DNA of 52,420 nt from an uncultured Lentisphaerota bacterium (GTDB lineage Bacteria > Verrucomicrobiota > Kiritimatiellia > RFP12 > UBA1067): the NCBI GenBank assembly GCA_900320225.1, contig ONRL01000006.1, positions 1-52,420 of the forward strand, written 5' to 3'. The notes beneath the pieces are model-generated. The model ran no database searches and was not told the origin of the DNA. It was given only the letters and a program-made list of their open reading frames with translations. Both the position numbers and the translations under genes were made by a program. Numbering within the stretch: the stretch's first letter is position 1; each line of letters opens with the position of its first letter. Positions 30,898-39,980 of the stretch are shown here, piece by piece.

Positions 30898-33696
30898 TCA
30901 CTCGATTCGTTCAACAGTTCCCCAAATACTCAATCGTGTACGAATTAACCTCCAGCCGAACTTCTCAACTGACATCGTACCATCAGCGTCAATCCGAAAC
31001 GTCTCTAAATAGGCGTCCGTTCGACCACCAATCAACAATGGTCGAGACGTGACGTCGAGATGCCGCTCATAATCGCATACGGTCGTAGTATCCGCAGGAT
31101 CGTTTTCGTAGCGTAGCCGTTTCCACCCAATTGGTATTTTCCATACCAACGTGCCCTCCTCCCAGTTGTCAATTGGGTGATCATATCCCGCTCGATCATG
31201 ACACCAAAAATTATTGTTTGTGACTAAAATCATTCCACCCGCGCCGGCTCTGTAAGTATGGGTTCGCTGTCCAGTGTAGTTGGTTGTAGCGTAATAACCT
31301 GTTGGTGGAATAGGATCTTCACAAGGAATCTCCGCAACTTTGACGCCTTGGAACGATACGTGGAACGGACCTATATAGTTCTCCACTATCAGTCGACCGA
31401 CCGCCACCTGACTGGGGAAGAAACTCCCTGTACCAACCGCGGAAGGCGAAACGACTTCGCTCGGTTCCACGATAGACATCACCGGTCTGTATTCGGCCCC
31501 TGACAATGCGACCGTTATGTTAGGTTTTGATGCTGTGGCGGGACAGATGTAGGTTCGCACCTGGGATGCATCGACATTGGAGTCCCCGTTATTGGAAATG
31601 TCCCCTCCTCTAAACGTGTCATAAGGGGTGCCAATATCTCCAGAATCGGTTTTAACCGCGTGAAAATTACCAGCAGCAAGTGCGGGTGTCGCCGTAAACT
31701 TCACCCTCTCGCCCACGCCGTAGGTGTGACGGGTCTGGCAAGGGTTGTCGCGCGCGGTGAACTCGGCCGTCAGCGCCACTTTCACCGAAGTAAGTCGTTC
31801 TTGATGGGACAGCACGTTGTATGGGGGATTGGGGACGAGACTCCCCTGTACAACCACATCGTTCTCTCCGTCACTCCCTTCCGTACCCTCATACACGCCC
31901 GAGGCGTGGTACGACGCTCCAGGGGCAAGTACGTCATCGTAGGGCAACGTCACATTTCCTTCGACGGCGACAAGCTTGTCCATGTTCACGCCCGACAGTG
32001 TCAACGTGCCGCCCCCCGGTCCGCCGTAGGCGTCAATCGTCAGCCGCACGCGCGTCGAACGTTTTGGCCTTGTCATGCCGGGACGTTCCAGAAAGGAATC
32101 CTCAAAGATGACCGCAGGCTTGCTGAAGGTGATTGTCAGCGACGGCGGGTCGTTTGGCTCGTGCGAGCTCGACTCGGGATCGTCTGGAGGCGGATCGTCA
32201 AACCCGCACCGGCACTCACCACCCTCAACTGAGAACGAGGTCCTTTCCAGAAGATAGCTTCCATGCGCCACGCAACCCGATTCGCACGTGCCCGAAGAGC
32301 AAGTGAACCACAGCGAATTGACGCCGTAGGACACGCAGTTGCAGCTGCCGCCGGATGAGCCGCCGCGCATGGGAACCCCACCGCCCGAATCGCCCCACTC
32401 AAACACGCCGCCGGGATCGTAGGGCTCCACGGTCACGGTGTAGACGCGGTTTGACGCGCCGATGCTTTCAGTGAATACGAAGTTGAGCGGCCACTGGATT
32501 GAGGCGGTGCAGGGTGTGTTCGTCTGGACCGTCGGGTACATGTAGTCGACGGGAAACGAGACGGTAAAAGGCGTGTCGGATGTAACCGAGTAGTCGACGC
32601 CGATGAGGAGCGGCACGCGGTTGGTCTCGAAGGCTCGCGCCACCACCACGGGGTTACCGACGCGCGATTCGCGGTCGCCCGTGATGTAGATCGGCGCAGG
32701 GCCGCGCTCCGTCACGACATCAACGAAGTAGTAGGCGTTGGAGTTGACGCCCTCGCGCCACGAGAGTTCGACGGACGCGCAGGAGCGCGTCCCTCCCCCG
32801 GGAGGGTCGCAACTTGTTGCGACCGCCTCCAGCACGTTGGAACATACCGTGTTGTACCATTCCGCGTTCGTGCCGTGGGCGTCGGGGCCCGGCGTGAGCG
32901 GGTCGGGATCGACTGAGTTTTCGAGCCCGTCGCCGTCGAGGTCGAACGGCAGCGACGCGGCGAAGTGTTCCGTGCGGTCGGCGTAGCGGTAGTCGAACGA
33001 CCCGTCGTTGAACAGCTCCGCCTGGAAGTCGACGAGGTTGGTGTGCGAGCGGGCGTAAAGTCCACCAAGCCAAGTCATCACAAGCGTGTTCGATGGTGTC
33101 ACCGCATGCCAGAACAGACTGGGAGAACGGGCATCTTGCCCGTTTCCTGGGACAACGGGCGTCTCGCCCGTTGTGTCAGTCAGCAGCGGCCAGTTGGCTT
33201 CGGGTGCCAGCGACATCTTCTGCGCGAACGGCGGCGGGTAGTTGGTCCATGCTCCGCCTCCGACGCCTTTCGCCCGGAACCCGCCGGAGGAGAGGATGCG
33301 CAGGCGGTCGATCCAGCCGCCACCCGGCATCCGTGCCCACCAGTTCGTCGCGCCGATGTAGAATGCATCTTCGAACGCGCCGTGCGCGTACCATTTAGCG
33401 TTCGTCACGGCGCCTGGAAGCGGCAGGAGTGCCGCTTCCCCGAGGAAACGCGGCGTAACGCTTACTGCGTATTCACCTCGGGGAAGCGGCGCGCTCGCCG
33501 CTTCGTTTCCTCGCTTCTGCGCCTCGCAGGTGGCGATGACCGCCGCAGTTGCAAACACCACCAAGGAAATGGGGCACAGGTTGGCTCGAAGCCATCTTCC
33601 GACCTGTCGGAATCCCACGAAAACGCACACGCACGCAATCGTCGCCAAAACGGCAAAGCAGAAATACGACACAGTACTCTGAAACGCTTGTATCAT
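30898..33696 (-). CDS. Large exported protein of unknown function
   Basis: A 932-residue protein. Two hydrophobic segments at about 10-30 and 42-57 suggest N-terminal membrane anchoring. Around residue 250 there is a calcium-loop-like DLDGDGLENSVDPDP of the thrombospondin-3 kind. A Cys-rich stretch follows about residues 465-520 (SCNCVSYG, CSSGTCESGC, ECRCG), then a long beta-rich region to the end. Several segments come from palindromic repeats read in frame: GNEAASAPLPRGEYA and GEAALLPLPG near the N-terminus, TGETPVVPGNGQDARS near 175, and PPGGGTRSCASVELS near 305. No family recognised. The ATG is 3 bases after the stop of the upstream gene, so the two are coupled. Confidence 0.75.
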   Translation of the reverse strand: MIQAFQSTVSYFCFAVLATIACVCVFVGFRQVGRWLRANLCPISLVVFATAAVIATCEAQKRGNEAASAPLPRGEYAVSVTPRFLGEAALLPLPGAVTNAKWYAHGAFEDAFYIGATNWWARMPGGGWIDRLRILSSGGFRAKGVGGGAWTNYPPPFAQKMSLAPEANWPLLTDTTGETPVVPGNGQDARSPSLFWHAVTPSNTLVMTWLGGLYARSHTNLVDFQAELFNDGSFDYRYADRTEHFAASLPFDLDGDGLENSVDPDPLTPGPDAHGTNAEWYNTVCSNVLEAVATSCDPPGGGTRSCASVELSWREGVNSNAYYFVDVVTERGPAPIYITGDRESRVGNPVVVARAFETNRVPLLIGVDYSVTSDTPFTVSFPVDYMYPTVQTNTPCTASIQWPLNFVFTESIGASNRVYTVTVEPYDPGGVFEWGDSGGGVPMRGGSSGGSCNCVSYGVNSLWFTCSSGTCESGCVAHGSYLLERTSFSVEGGECRCGFDDPPPDDPESSSHEPNDPPSLTITFSKPAVIFEDSFLERPGMTRPKRSTRVRLTIDAYGGPGGGTLTLSGVNMDKLVAVEGNVTLPYDDVLAPGASYHASGVYEGTEGSDGENDVVVQGSLVPNPPYNVLSHQERLTSVKVALTAEFTARDNPCQTRHTYGVGERVKFTATPALAAGNFHAVKTDSGDIGTPYDTFRGGDISNNGDSNVDASQVRTYICPATASKPNITVALSGAEYRPVMSIVEPSEVVSPSAVGTGSFFPSQVAVGRLIVENYIGPFHVSFQGVKVAEIPCEDPIPPTGYYATTNYTGQRTHTYRAGAGGMILVTNNNFWCHDRAGYDHPIDNWEEGTLVWKIPIGWKRLRYENDPADTTTVCDYERHLDVTSRPLLIGGRTDAYLETFRIDADGTMSVEKFGWRLIRTRLSIWGTVERIE
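32788..32825. repeat. Palindromic repeat inside the large exported protein gene
   Basis: gggagggtcgcaacttgttg then cgacc: inverted halves ggtcgcaac and gttgcgacc. Related copies, with gacgcaacaagttgcgtc and cacaacttgttgtg, lie at 36190-36285. Confidence 0.7.
33118..33178. repeat. Two palindromic repeat units in frame
   Basis: gggagaacgggcatcttgcc is followed by gggacaacgggcgtctcgcc. The second unit is the same element as in aroKB (2968-3000). They encode TDTTGETPVVPGNGQDARS. Confidence 0.75.
33415..33510. repeat. Inverted pair of ggaagcggc repeats in frame
   Basis: ggaagcggcaggagtgccgc (33417) and ggggaagcggcgcgctcgcc (33480) are each self-complementary and stand about 60 bases apart with cctcggggaa/ttccccgagg also inverted. 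They encode the GEAALLPLPG and EAASAPLPRGE segments near the N-terminus of the large exported protein. Confidence 0.65.
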
Positions 33697-33699
33697 GGC

Positions 33700-34278
33700 C
33701 TACCTCATAATGACCTTCAACCCGTCTGGAGACGACGACACGAGGAACGACGCGTCATGAGAACCCACGCCCCGTGACGTGATGCGGCAGAGATTCCACG
33801 AACTGTCATGAAGCCATGCCGGCGGGGCGGACGCAAGGCCGGTGAACAGCGGTGCGCTTCCGCCGTTCACGGCGCAAGAGGATGGGCGGCCGTTCCGTCC
33901 AATCCGCATCGACACGCTCAAAGTCTGCGGACCGGCAACGACGGCGGCCGGTTCAGACAAGGTCTCGCCCTCCGCTTCGTTCCGCACGAACCAGGCTGCG
34001 CAGTCCCAGCCGACGACAAGCCGCGCCTCGTCGGGCGCGAGCGCGCCGTCGGCGTCGGCGTCAACGCCAAAGGCGATTTCAACGGCGTTCGACGAAGAAC
34101 CGGCAAAGTCCATTGTGAAGGAAAAGACATGCGGGTCACCCGTGCAGACAGGCGGCGGCACGTTCGTGGACGCCTCGGTATCGACGAAAACGGCATCCTC
34201 CAACGGCACAGGCCCCACGGCCTTTGCACAGGCAAAGGTCGCCATGCAGGCTACGAGGATGGACATCGCCGTTTTCAT
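33700..34278 (-). CDS. Exported protein of unknown function
   Basis: A 192-residue protein with a signal peptide (MKTAMSILVACMATFACAKA). The rest looks beta-rich with an acidic DADADGALAPDEARL segment that could be a calcium site. No family recognised. It is the first gene of a three-gene operon (next gene begins 3 bases after its stop). The start is fixed by the signal peptide and by TGG-TATACT 6 bases upstream of the ATG, which implies little or no leader. Confidence 0.72.
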   Translation of the reverse strand: MKTAMSILVACMATFACAKAVGPVPLEDAVFVDTEASTNVPPPVCTGDPHVFSFTMDFAGSSSNAVEIAFGVDADADGALAPDEARLVVGWDCAAWFVRNEAEGETLSEPAAVVAGPQTLSVSMRIGRNGRPSSCAVNGGSAPLFTGLASAPPAWLHDSSWNLCRITSRGVGSHDASFLVSSSPDGLKVIMR

Positions 34279-34284
34279 GGCATC

Positions 34285-34293
34285 AGTATACCA
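34285..34293 (-). promoter_or_regulatory. Extended -10, 6 bases from ATG of exported-protein operon
   Basis: TGG-TATACT on the minus strand ends at 34285; the ATG begins at 34278. Same spacing as the GH92 gene. Confidence 0.6.
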
Positions 34294-34334
34294 TCCTTTC
34301 CCCGGTGAGGCAATAGAACCGTTGGCCGCAAGAG

Positions 34335-34372
34335 AAAATTTGGGCGAAAAGCGCATCCTCGCCCAAATTTTT
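34335..34372 (+). terminator. Rho-independent terminator 1
   Basis: aaatttgggcga and tcgcccaaattt form a 12-bp stem with an 11-base loop, followed by tt. T-run on the plus strand. No plus-strand gene is recognised upstream for 4 kb. Confidence 0.65.
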
Positions 34373-34382
34373 CTAATGCTTC

Positions 34383-34408
34383 AAACCCCTGTATTTACAG
34401 GGGTTTTT
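34383..34408 (+). terminator. Rho-independent terminator 2
   Basis: aaacccctgta, two bases, tacaggggttttt: an 11-bp perfect stem followed by a T-run on the plus strand. Directly after terminator 1. Confidence 0.7.
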
Positions 34409-34439
34409 CTTTTGTCCGGGGGAAATCTGACGTGTAAAT

Positions 34440-34456
34440 TTGGGTTGACAACCCAA
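34440..34456. promoter_or_regulatory. Perfect 17-base palindrome, possible operator
   Basis: TTGGGTTG-A-CAACCCAA. It contains TTGACA but no -10 box lies at the right distance. It is about 87 bases upstream of the accessory module, so it could bind a dimeric regulator. Inference only. Confidence 0.4.
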
Positions 34457-34542
34457 CCTGTTCCAAACTCTTCCCCGTCTGCGCGAGGCGGGGGCTGTTC
34501 TCCGCCGAAGGCATTCAGCCCGTGCAGGCGGAGAACAAGAAA

Positions 34543-34974
34543 ATGGAGAAGAAACAAATTGCTGCCGGCCGCCCCTCTCGCGGGCGCGCGCGTGGTATGA
34601 CATACGCAGACGGGGATGTAAATTCCCTTAACGGTTCCCTCACAGACCACGTGCGCACGCGCGAGGCGCGGCGCCGTCCGTTTACCGAGGCCGAGGTTGC
34701 CGCCTGGCGGAAACGCATCTTCGAAGAGATCATGGACGATCCCGTGAAGGTTGCGGTCGAAGAGGCGGTGAAGTTGTTCGGATCAAGCGATGACTTCACC
34801 ATCTGGGCGTGGTACGCGAACCGGATCGGTGTCAACAATTTCCTCGAACTGTACTTCGAGCAGCGGTCGGTCATGCGGCACTCGACTCTGCGCAATCCGG
34901 CCGCAGCGTTCCACATGCGGCTCAAGCGCTTCTACGACGCCCGGTTCCCGAAGGCGGAAGGAGGTGCGGCATGA
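34543..34974 (+). CDS. Unknown protein, first gene of accessory module
   Basis: A 143-residue protein, basic at the N-terminus (MEKKQIAAGRPSRGRARG) and helical after about 45 (FTEAEVAAWRKRIFEEIMDD). The C-terminal part (AAAFHMRLKRFYDARFP) is also helical. No family recognised; the layout suits a small DNA-binding protein, which is inference. I chose the ATG at 34543 over a GTG at 34522 because GGAG lies 9 bases upstream. Its TGA overlaps the next ATG (ATGA). Confidence 0.65.
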   Translation: MEKKQIAAGRPSRGRARGMTYADGDVNSLNGSLTDHVRTREARRRPFTEAEVAAWRKRIFEEIMDDPVKVAVEEAVKLFGSSDDFTIWAWYANRIGVNNFLELYFEQRSVMRHSTLRNPAAAFHMRLKRFYDARFPKAEGGAA

Positions 34975-35192
34975 CGTTTCGCATGGCACTCAAGCACATC
35001 CGCAGGTACGCGCCGGAGACGGAACAGACGTTTCGGGCCATCTGCCGGAACCGCCACTGCCGACCAGTCCGCGACTGGGCGATTTTCGATCTCGCGAGGT
35101 CGAAAAAACTGCCGTACGATAGCGTCAAACGCCGTTATAACAGGCACTTGGCGCGTCTTCACGAGATCTTCCGTGTCCCGGTCGGCGGCTAA
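34971..35192 (+). CDS. Small basic protein, possible helix-turn-helix
   Basis: A 73-residue basic protein (MTFRMALKHIRRYAPETEQT). The stretch WAIFDLARSKKLPYDSVKRR resembles a helix-turn-helix recognition unit. A strong AAGGAGG lies 7 bases before the ATG, and the start overlaps the upstream stop. No family recognised. Confidence 0.6.
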   Translation: MTFRMALKHIRRYAPETEQTFRAICRNRHCRPVRDWAIFDLARSKKLPYDSVKRRYNRHLARLHEIFRVPVGG

Positions 35193-35210
35193 TTATGGAG
35201 GGCGGTCGCG

Positions 35211-35651
35211 ATGCCGGAGGCCAAGATCAAGAATACGAAACAGTTCAAGGAACAGGTCAATGCGGCATTCGAGACGCAGACGACCCGCGACGAGGCGAAG
35301 GCGTGCTACGACTTCCAGCGCGAGGAGTTCAAAGCGGCCGAGGAGGAGCTTTGCGCCTACGCGGCGGCGAATCCCGAGGTGTTCGAGGGGCGCGACGGCG
35401 TGAGCGGCTGGGGCACCACCGAGCGCGTGGAGTACACGATGTCCTCGGGCACGGCCCTGGAGCGCATTGACGGCGGCAAGATGACTGACGGCGAGTTCTT
35501 GAAGGGTCTGCCGAAGAAGTACCTCCGCGTCAAGTTCGAGCTGAACAAGGCGAAGATCAAGGCCGATGCCCTCGATGACAACGCCCTCGCCGCGCTCGGC
35601 CTCATGCGCGTGGAAACCATGAGCATGAAGTTGAAGGCGAAGGCCGCTTGA
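35211..35651 (+). CDS. Gam-like host-nuclease inhibitor family protein
   Basis: A 146-residue protein with an N-terminal helical half (KNTKQFKEQVNAAFETQT) and a C-terminal half with FLKGLPKKYLRVKFELNKAK. This order, and the ELNKAKIKADAL segment near the end, resembles phage Mu Gam-like proteins that bind double-stranded DNA ends and block host exonucleases. Similarity was judged by eye and is moderate. GGAGGG precedes the ATG. It lies in a module with HU-like genes; no phage structural genes are seen near it. Confidence 0.55.
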   Translation: MPEAKIKNTKQFKEQVNAAFETQTTRDEAKACYDFQREEFKAAEEELCAYAAANPEVFEGRDGVSGWGTTERVEYTMSSGTALERIDGGKMTDGEFLKGLPKKYLRVKFELNKAKIKADALDDNALAALGLMRVETMSMKLKAKAA

Positions 35652-35666
35652 GAATGGAGCCAGAAA

Positions 35667-35948
35667 ATGAAACTGAAGATCGATTGGAAGGCGCTGGGAA
35701 AGGCGCTGTGGAACGCGGTGAAGCCGGTGCTGCTGGGCGCGGTCGGCGGGGGTGTGATCGCCCTCACGGACGGCTGCTCGTCGATGACGCCGAGCTCGAA
35801 GACGCAGTCAATGGGCGTGTACGCCCTGGGAATCCCGGGCATCGCGATCATCACGAAGTCCACGCAGAACGAGGACGCCTCCGGCGGCGACAACAATGCG
35901 CCGGCGCAGGTGAACCCCGTAACGACCACGATGACGACGGGGAAGTAA
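35667..35948 (+). CDS. Small membrane-associated protein
   Basis: A 93-residue protein with a basic start (MKLKIDWKALGKALWNAVKP) and a hydrophobic segment at about 20-34 (VLLGAVGGGVIALTD) followed by GCSS, weakly like a lipoprotein cleavage site. A second apolar stretch is GVYALGIPGIAIIT. The tail is polar and Thr/Asn-rich. No family recognised. It follows the Gam-like gene by 15 bases. Confidence 0.6.
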   Translation: MKLKIDWKALGKALWNAVKPVLLGAVGGGVIALTDGCSSMTPSSKTQSMGVYALGIPGIAIITKSTQNEDASGGDNNAPAQVNPVTTTMTTGK

Positions 35949-36056
35949 GTGGCTAGTGGTTAGTGGCTAGTGGTTAGTATCGCCGCCAAGATGGCGGCTC
36001 TCCATATGGGGTGCCGCCATCTTGACGGCGGCCGCGCGGGAGCGCGGCCCTCCCTA
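35947..36056. repeat. Short tandem repeat and palindromic repeats
   Basis: gtggctagtggtta occurs twice in tandem (35949-35976). Then come gccgccaagatggcggctct (35981), its inverted form ccgccatcttgacggcgg (36013) and ccgcgcgggagcgcggccct (36031). Confidence 0.7.
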
Positions 36057-36148
36057 GGAGGGGGGTGCCGTCTCCCTAGAACGAGAGGGCGTTCTCCCTA
36101 GAACGGGGGTGCGTCCTCCCTAGGACTAGGGTGCGACCTCCCTAGGAC
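36051..36148. repeat. Four tandem copies of a 22-bp unit
   Basis: Each unit starts TCCCTAG: 36051-36072, 36073-36094, 36095-36116, 36117-36138, plus a partial TCCCTAGGAC at 36139-36148. Units are similar but not identical at the other positions. No spacers, so not a CRISPR array. Confidence 0.8.
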
Positions 36149-36184
36149 GTACAAAACGATTTCCCCTTCGCGGGTGCGAAGGTG

Positions 36185-36285
36185 GAATGACGCGGACGCA
36201 ACAAGTTGCGTCCCTCCCCTTGTGACCGCCGCCAAGATGGCGGCTCTCCATGCGGGAGGGGCACAACTTGTTGTGCCCGCACAAC
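36185..36285. repeat. Palindromic repeats before the HU-like gene
   Basis: gacgcaacaagttgcgtccc (36195), gccgccaagatggcggctct (36227) and gcacaacttgttgtgcccgc (36259). All belong to the window-wide repeat set. No gene fits in 35949-36313 otherwise. Confidence 0.75.
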
Positions 36286-36313
36286 CACAACAAACAAAAA
36301 AGGAAAAACGAAA

Positions 36314-36956
36314 ATGATAGTCAAGTTCATCACGATGAAGGGCTCGGAACGTCTGGGCCGTTCGCCGTTCTACGTGGGCTTCGTGCAGCACGACCGCACG
36401 ATGTCCCGCCGCGAGACCTACGAGTACTGCGCGGAGCGCACCGGCTTCAAGGCCGCCGCCATCCGCCAACATCACGTACCTCGACGGGATCGCCTCGATC
36501 CGCAACTACGTCAAGGGCTCGTTCGCGGGTCTCGCCGGCCCGTGGGTCAAGGGCGTCAACTACCTCTCCGTCCAGGCGGTGGAGATGGAGCCGTTCAAGA
36601 CCCTGCTCGCGGCGATCCTCCCCGTGAACAACTCCGAGGGCGCGAAGCCCGCGATCAACACCGTGCTCGACGAGACGACGCTCGTCTACGACGTCATCAC
36701 CGGCACGGACGTGTTCTCCATCGCCGGTTCCGACCTCGCGCCGGACGCGACGAAGGACGACGAGTACGTGGCGCTCGTGGACGCGCATGGCGTTGAGACG
36801 AAGGCGGTGATCGACTTCTCCGACCTCCAGAACGTCAAGGCGCACCTCGAGAGCGCCCTCCTCGCGGGCGAGTACACGCTCAAGGTCTACACGCGCAGCG
36901 GCCTCGGCGACGAGTTCGGCGTGCACGTGGCGAGCAGGAAGGTGGTCGTTGAGTAA
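36314..36956 (+). pseudogene. HU-like DNA-binding/Ig-like protein, frameshifted
   Basis: The first frame (36314 to about 36465) reads MIVKFITMKGSERLGRSPFY through ETYEYCAERTGFKAAAI, an HU-like N-terminal half. At about 36460-36472 the reading must move by one base to continue as ANITYLDGIASIRNYVKGSF and run to the stop at 36956. The C-terminal part (about 120-213) is Ig-like (DUF4469 type: VFSIAGSDLAP, LLAGEYTLKVYTRSGLGDEF). The reconstructed product is about 213 residues and parallels the next gene. Either a disrupted gene, a sequencing error, or programmed frameshifting; no slippery heptamer is evident. Confidence 0.65.
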
Positions 36957-37080
36957 GTCGCCGCTTCGCGGCTTTAAGTGGGCCTTCGGCCCTAAGTGCG
37001 GCTTCGCCGCTAAGTTGCAGAGTAAAACTTAGGAGCGAAGCGACACTTAACCACTTAAAGGGCGAAGCCCGACTTAATTC
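36957..37080. repeat. Array of short GC hairpins separated by taagt
   Basis: gccgc-ttc-gcggc (36960-36972), gggcc-ttc-ggccc (36980-36992) and gcggc-ttc-gccgc (36998-37010) are each followed by t(t)aagt. After a centre at about 37020 come mirror-image units with gaa loops (gggc-gaa-gccc, 37060-37070) separated by actta. The whole is roughly an inverted array. It lies between the two HU-like genes. Confidence 0.75.
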
Positions 37081-37122
37081 AAATGGTTAGAAAACGGAAA
37101 AGCAAATGAAAGGTTAAAGACA

Positions 37123-38157
37123 ATGGCTAGACATGAAATTGTGATCCACGAGAACACGAGCGCGACGAGTGCCGTAGCTCCGTATCTCGGCAACTACATC
37201 GCCAAGGAGACGCTGGCGCTCGCCGCGTTCGCCTCGGCGATCGGCGTGAAGTGCGGGCTGCCCGCGATCCAGGTGATCGCGATCCTCGACGGCGCCTTCC
37301 AGGCGCTGGAGGACCTCGAACGCGAGGGCCTCGTGCGCGTCCACACGGACATCGGCGTGATCTGCGCCGTCATCAAGGGGTCCTTCCCCACGGCGGACGC
37401 CGCGTTCGACCCGGAGCGCAACTCGCTCGAGCTCGCCCTCCGCCTCGACGACGCGATCCAGCTCGACCTCTCGGACACCGTGCCGGTGATCGTGACGGAC
37501 GAGAACGTGACGAAGCTCCGCGTGGACAACGTGATGGACCTCGCGGAGGAGCGTCCGATGAACCTCATCCACGGACAGCACGTGTTCCGCGTGGCCGGGT
37601 TCAACATGGTGCTCACCGACGAGGGCGCCGCGGCGTACCTGGAGAACGCGCTCGGCACCACGTTCCCGCTCGTCATCGACGAGGTCGTCTCGAAGCAGCT
37701 CTTCAAGGCGCACACCTCCGAGCTGCTGCCGGGCGGCGACTACAAGCTCGTGGTGAAGAGCCGCGCGGGCGACGCGGGCGGTCCGCTCCAGACCTCCTTC
37801 CGCAAGGTCAAGTACCTGCGCGTGGTCGATCCCGGGCCCACGGTGCCGACGGTGACGGACATCGGCGAAGGGTTCTTCCATCCGGGCAACCGTAACGTCG
37901 TGACTGGCGAGAACATGCGCTTCGCCGACGGGGAGCCCGGCAACCACCTCGTGATCAAGGACGGGACGGGCGTCGACACGGAGGCGATGATCAGCACCGA
38001 CACGGACATTCCCGTGACCGAGACTGGCTTCGCGCTCAACATCGACGAGGGCACCCCGCTCACGGACGGCGAGGAGTACACCTTCGAGTTCGAGATGGTC
38101 GATTCCGCCGGCCAGCCCGTGACCGTCACGCATACGGCCCGCTGGCAGTCGGAGTAA
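37123..38157 (+). CDS. HU-like DNA-binding domain with two Ig-like (DUF4469-type) domains
   Basis: A 344-residue protein. Residues about 1-115 resemble the HU-like fold seen with DUF4469 proteins (IAKETLALAAFASAIGVKCG, VIKGSFPTADAAFDPERNSL). Residues about 125-235 and 245-344 are Ig-like (HVFRVAGFNMVL, LLPGGDYKLVVKSRAGDAGG; MRFADGEPGNHLVIKDGTG, EYTFEFEMVDSAGQPVTVTH). Proteins joining HU to Ig-like domains are known mainly from Bacteroidetes as expanded families of uncertain role in chromosome organisation or conflict. A weak AAGG precedes the ATG. Same direction as the frameshifted paralogue upstream. Confidence 0.7.
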   Translation: MARHEIVIHENTSATSAVAPYLGNYIAKETLALAAFASAIGVKCGLPAIQVIAILDGAFQALEDLEREGLVRVHTDIGVICAVIKGSFPTADAAFDPERNSLELALRLDDAIQLDLSDTVPVIVTDENVTKLRVDNVMDLAEERPMNLIHGQHVFRVAGFNMVLTDEGAAAYLENALGTTFPLVIDEVVSKQLFKAHTSELLPGGDYKLVVKSRAGDAGGPLQTSFRKVKYLRVVDPGPTVPTVTDIGEGFFHPGNRNVVTGENMRFADGEPGNHLVIKDGTGVDTEAMISTDTDIPVTETGFALNIDEGTPLTDGEEYTFEFEMVDSAGQPVTVTHTARWQSE

Positions 38158-39968
<1,811 letters not shown>

Positions 39969-39980
39969 GGGCTGCCGCAC

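Noticed and set aside
34445-34450. TTGACA as a -35 promoter for the accessory module
   Set aside because: No -10-like hexamer lies 15-19 bases downstream; the sequence is better read as part of a palindrome.
36051-36148. CRISPR array
   Set aside because: Units are directly adjacent without spacers and there are no cas genes.
36206-36796. One continuous gene in the first frame through the HU-like region
   Set aside because: Beyond about 36465 the frame becomes Arg-rich and loses similarity, while the other frame continues the domain.
34543-38157. Prophage
   Set aside because: No integrase, terminase, portal, capsid or tail gene is seen; only the Gam-like resemblance points to phage.
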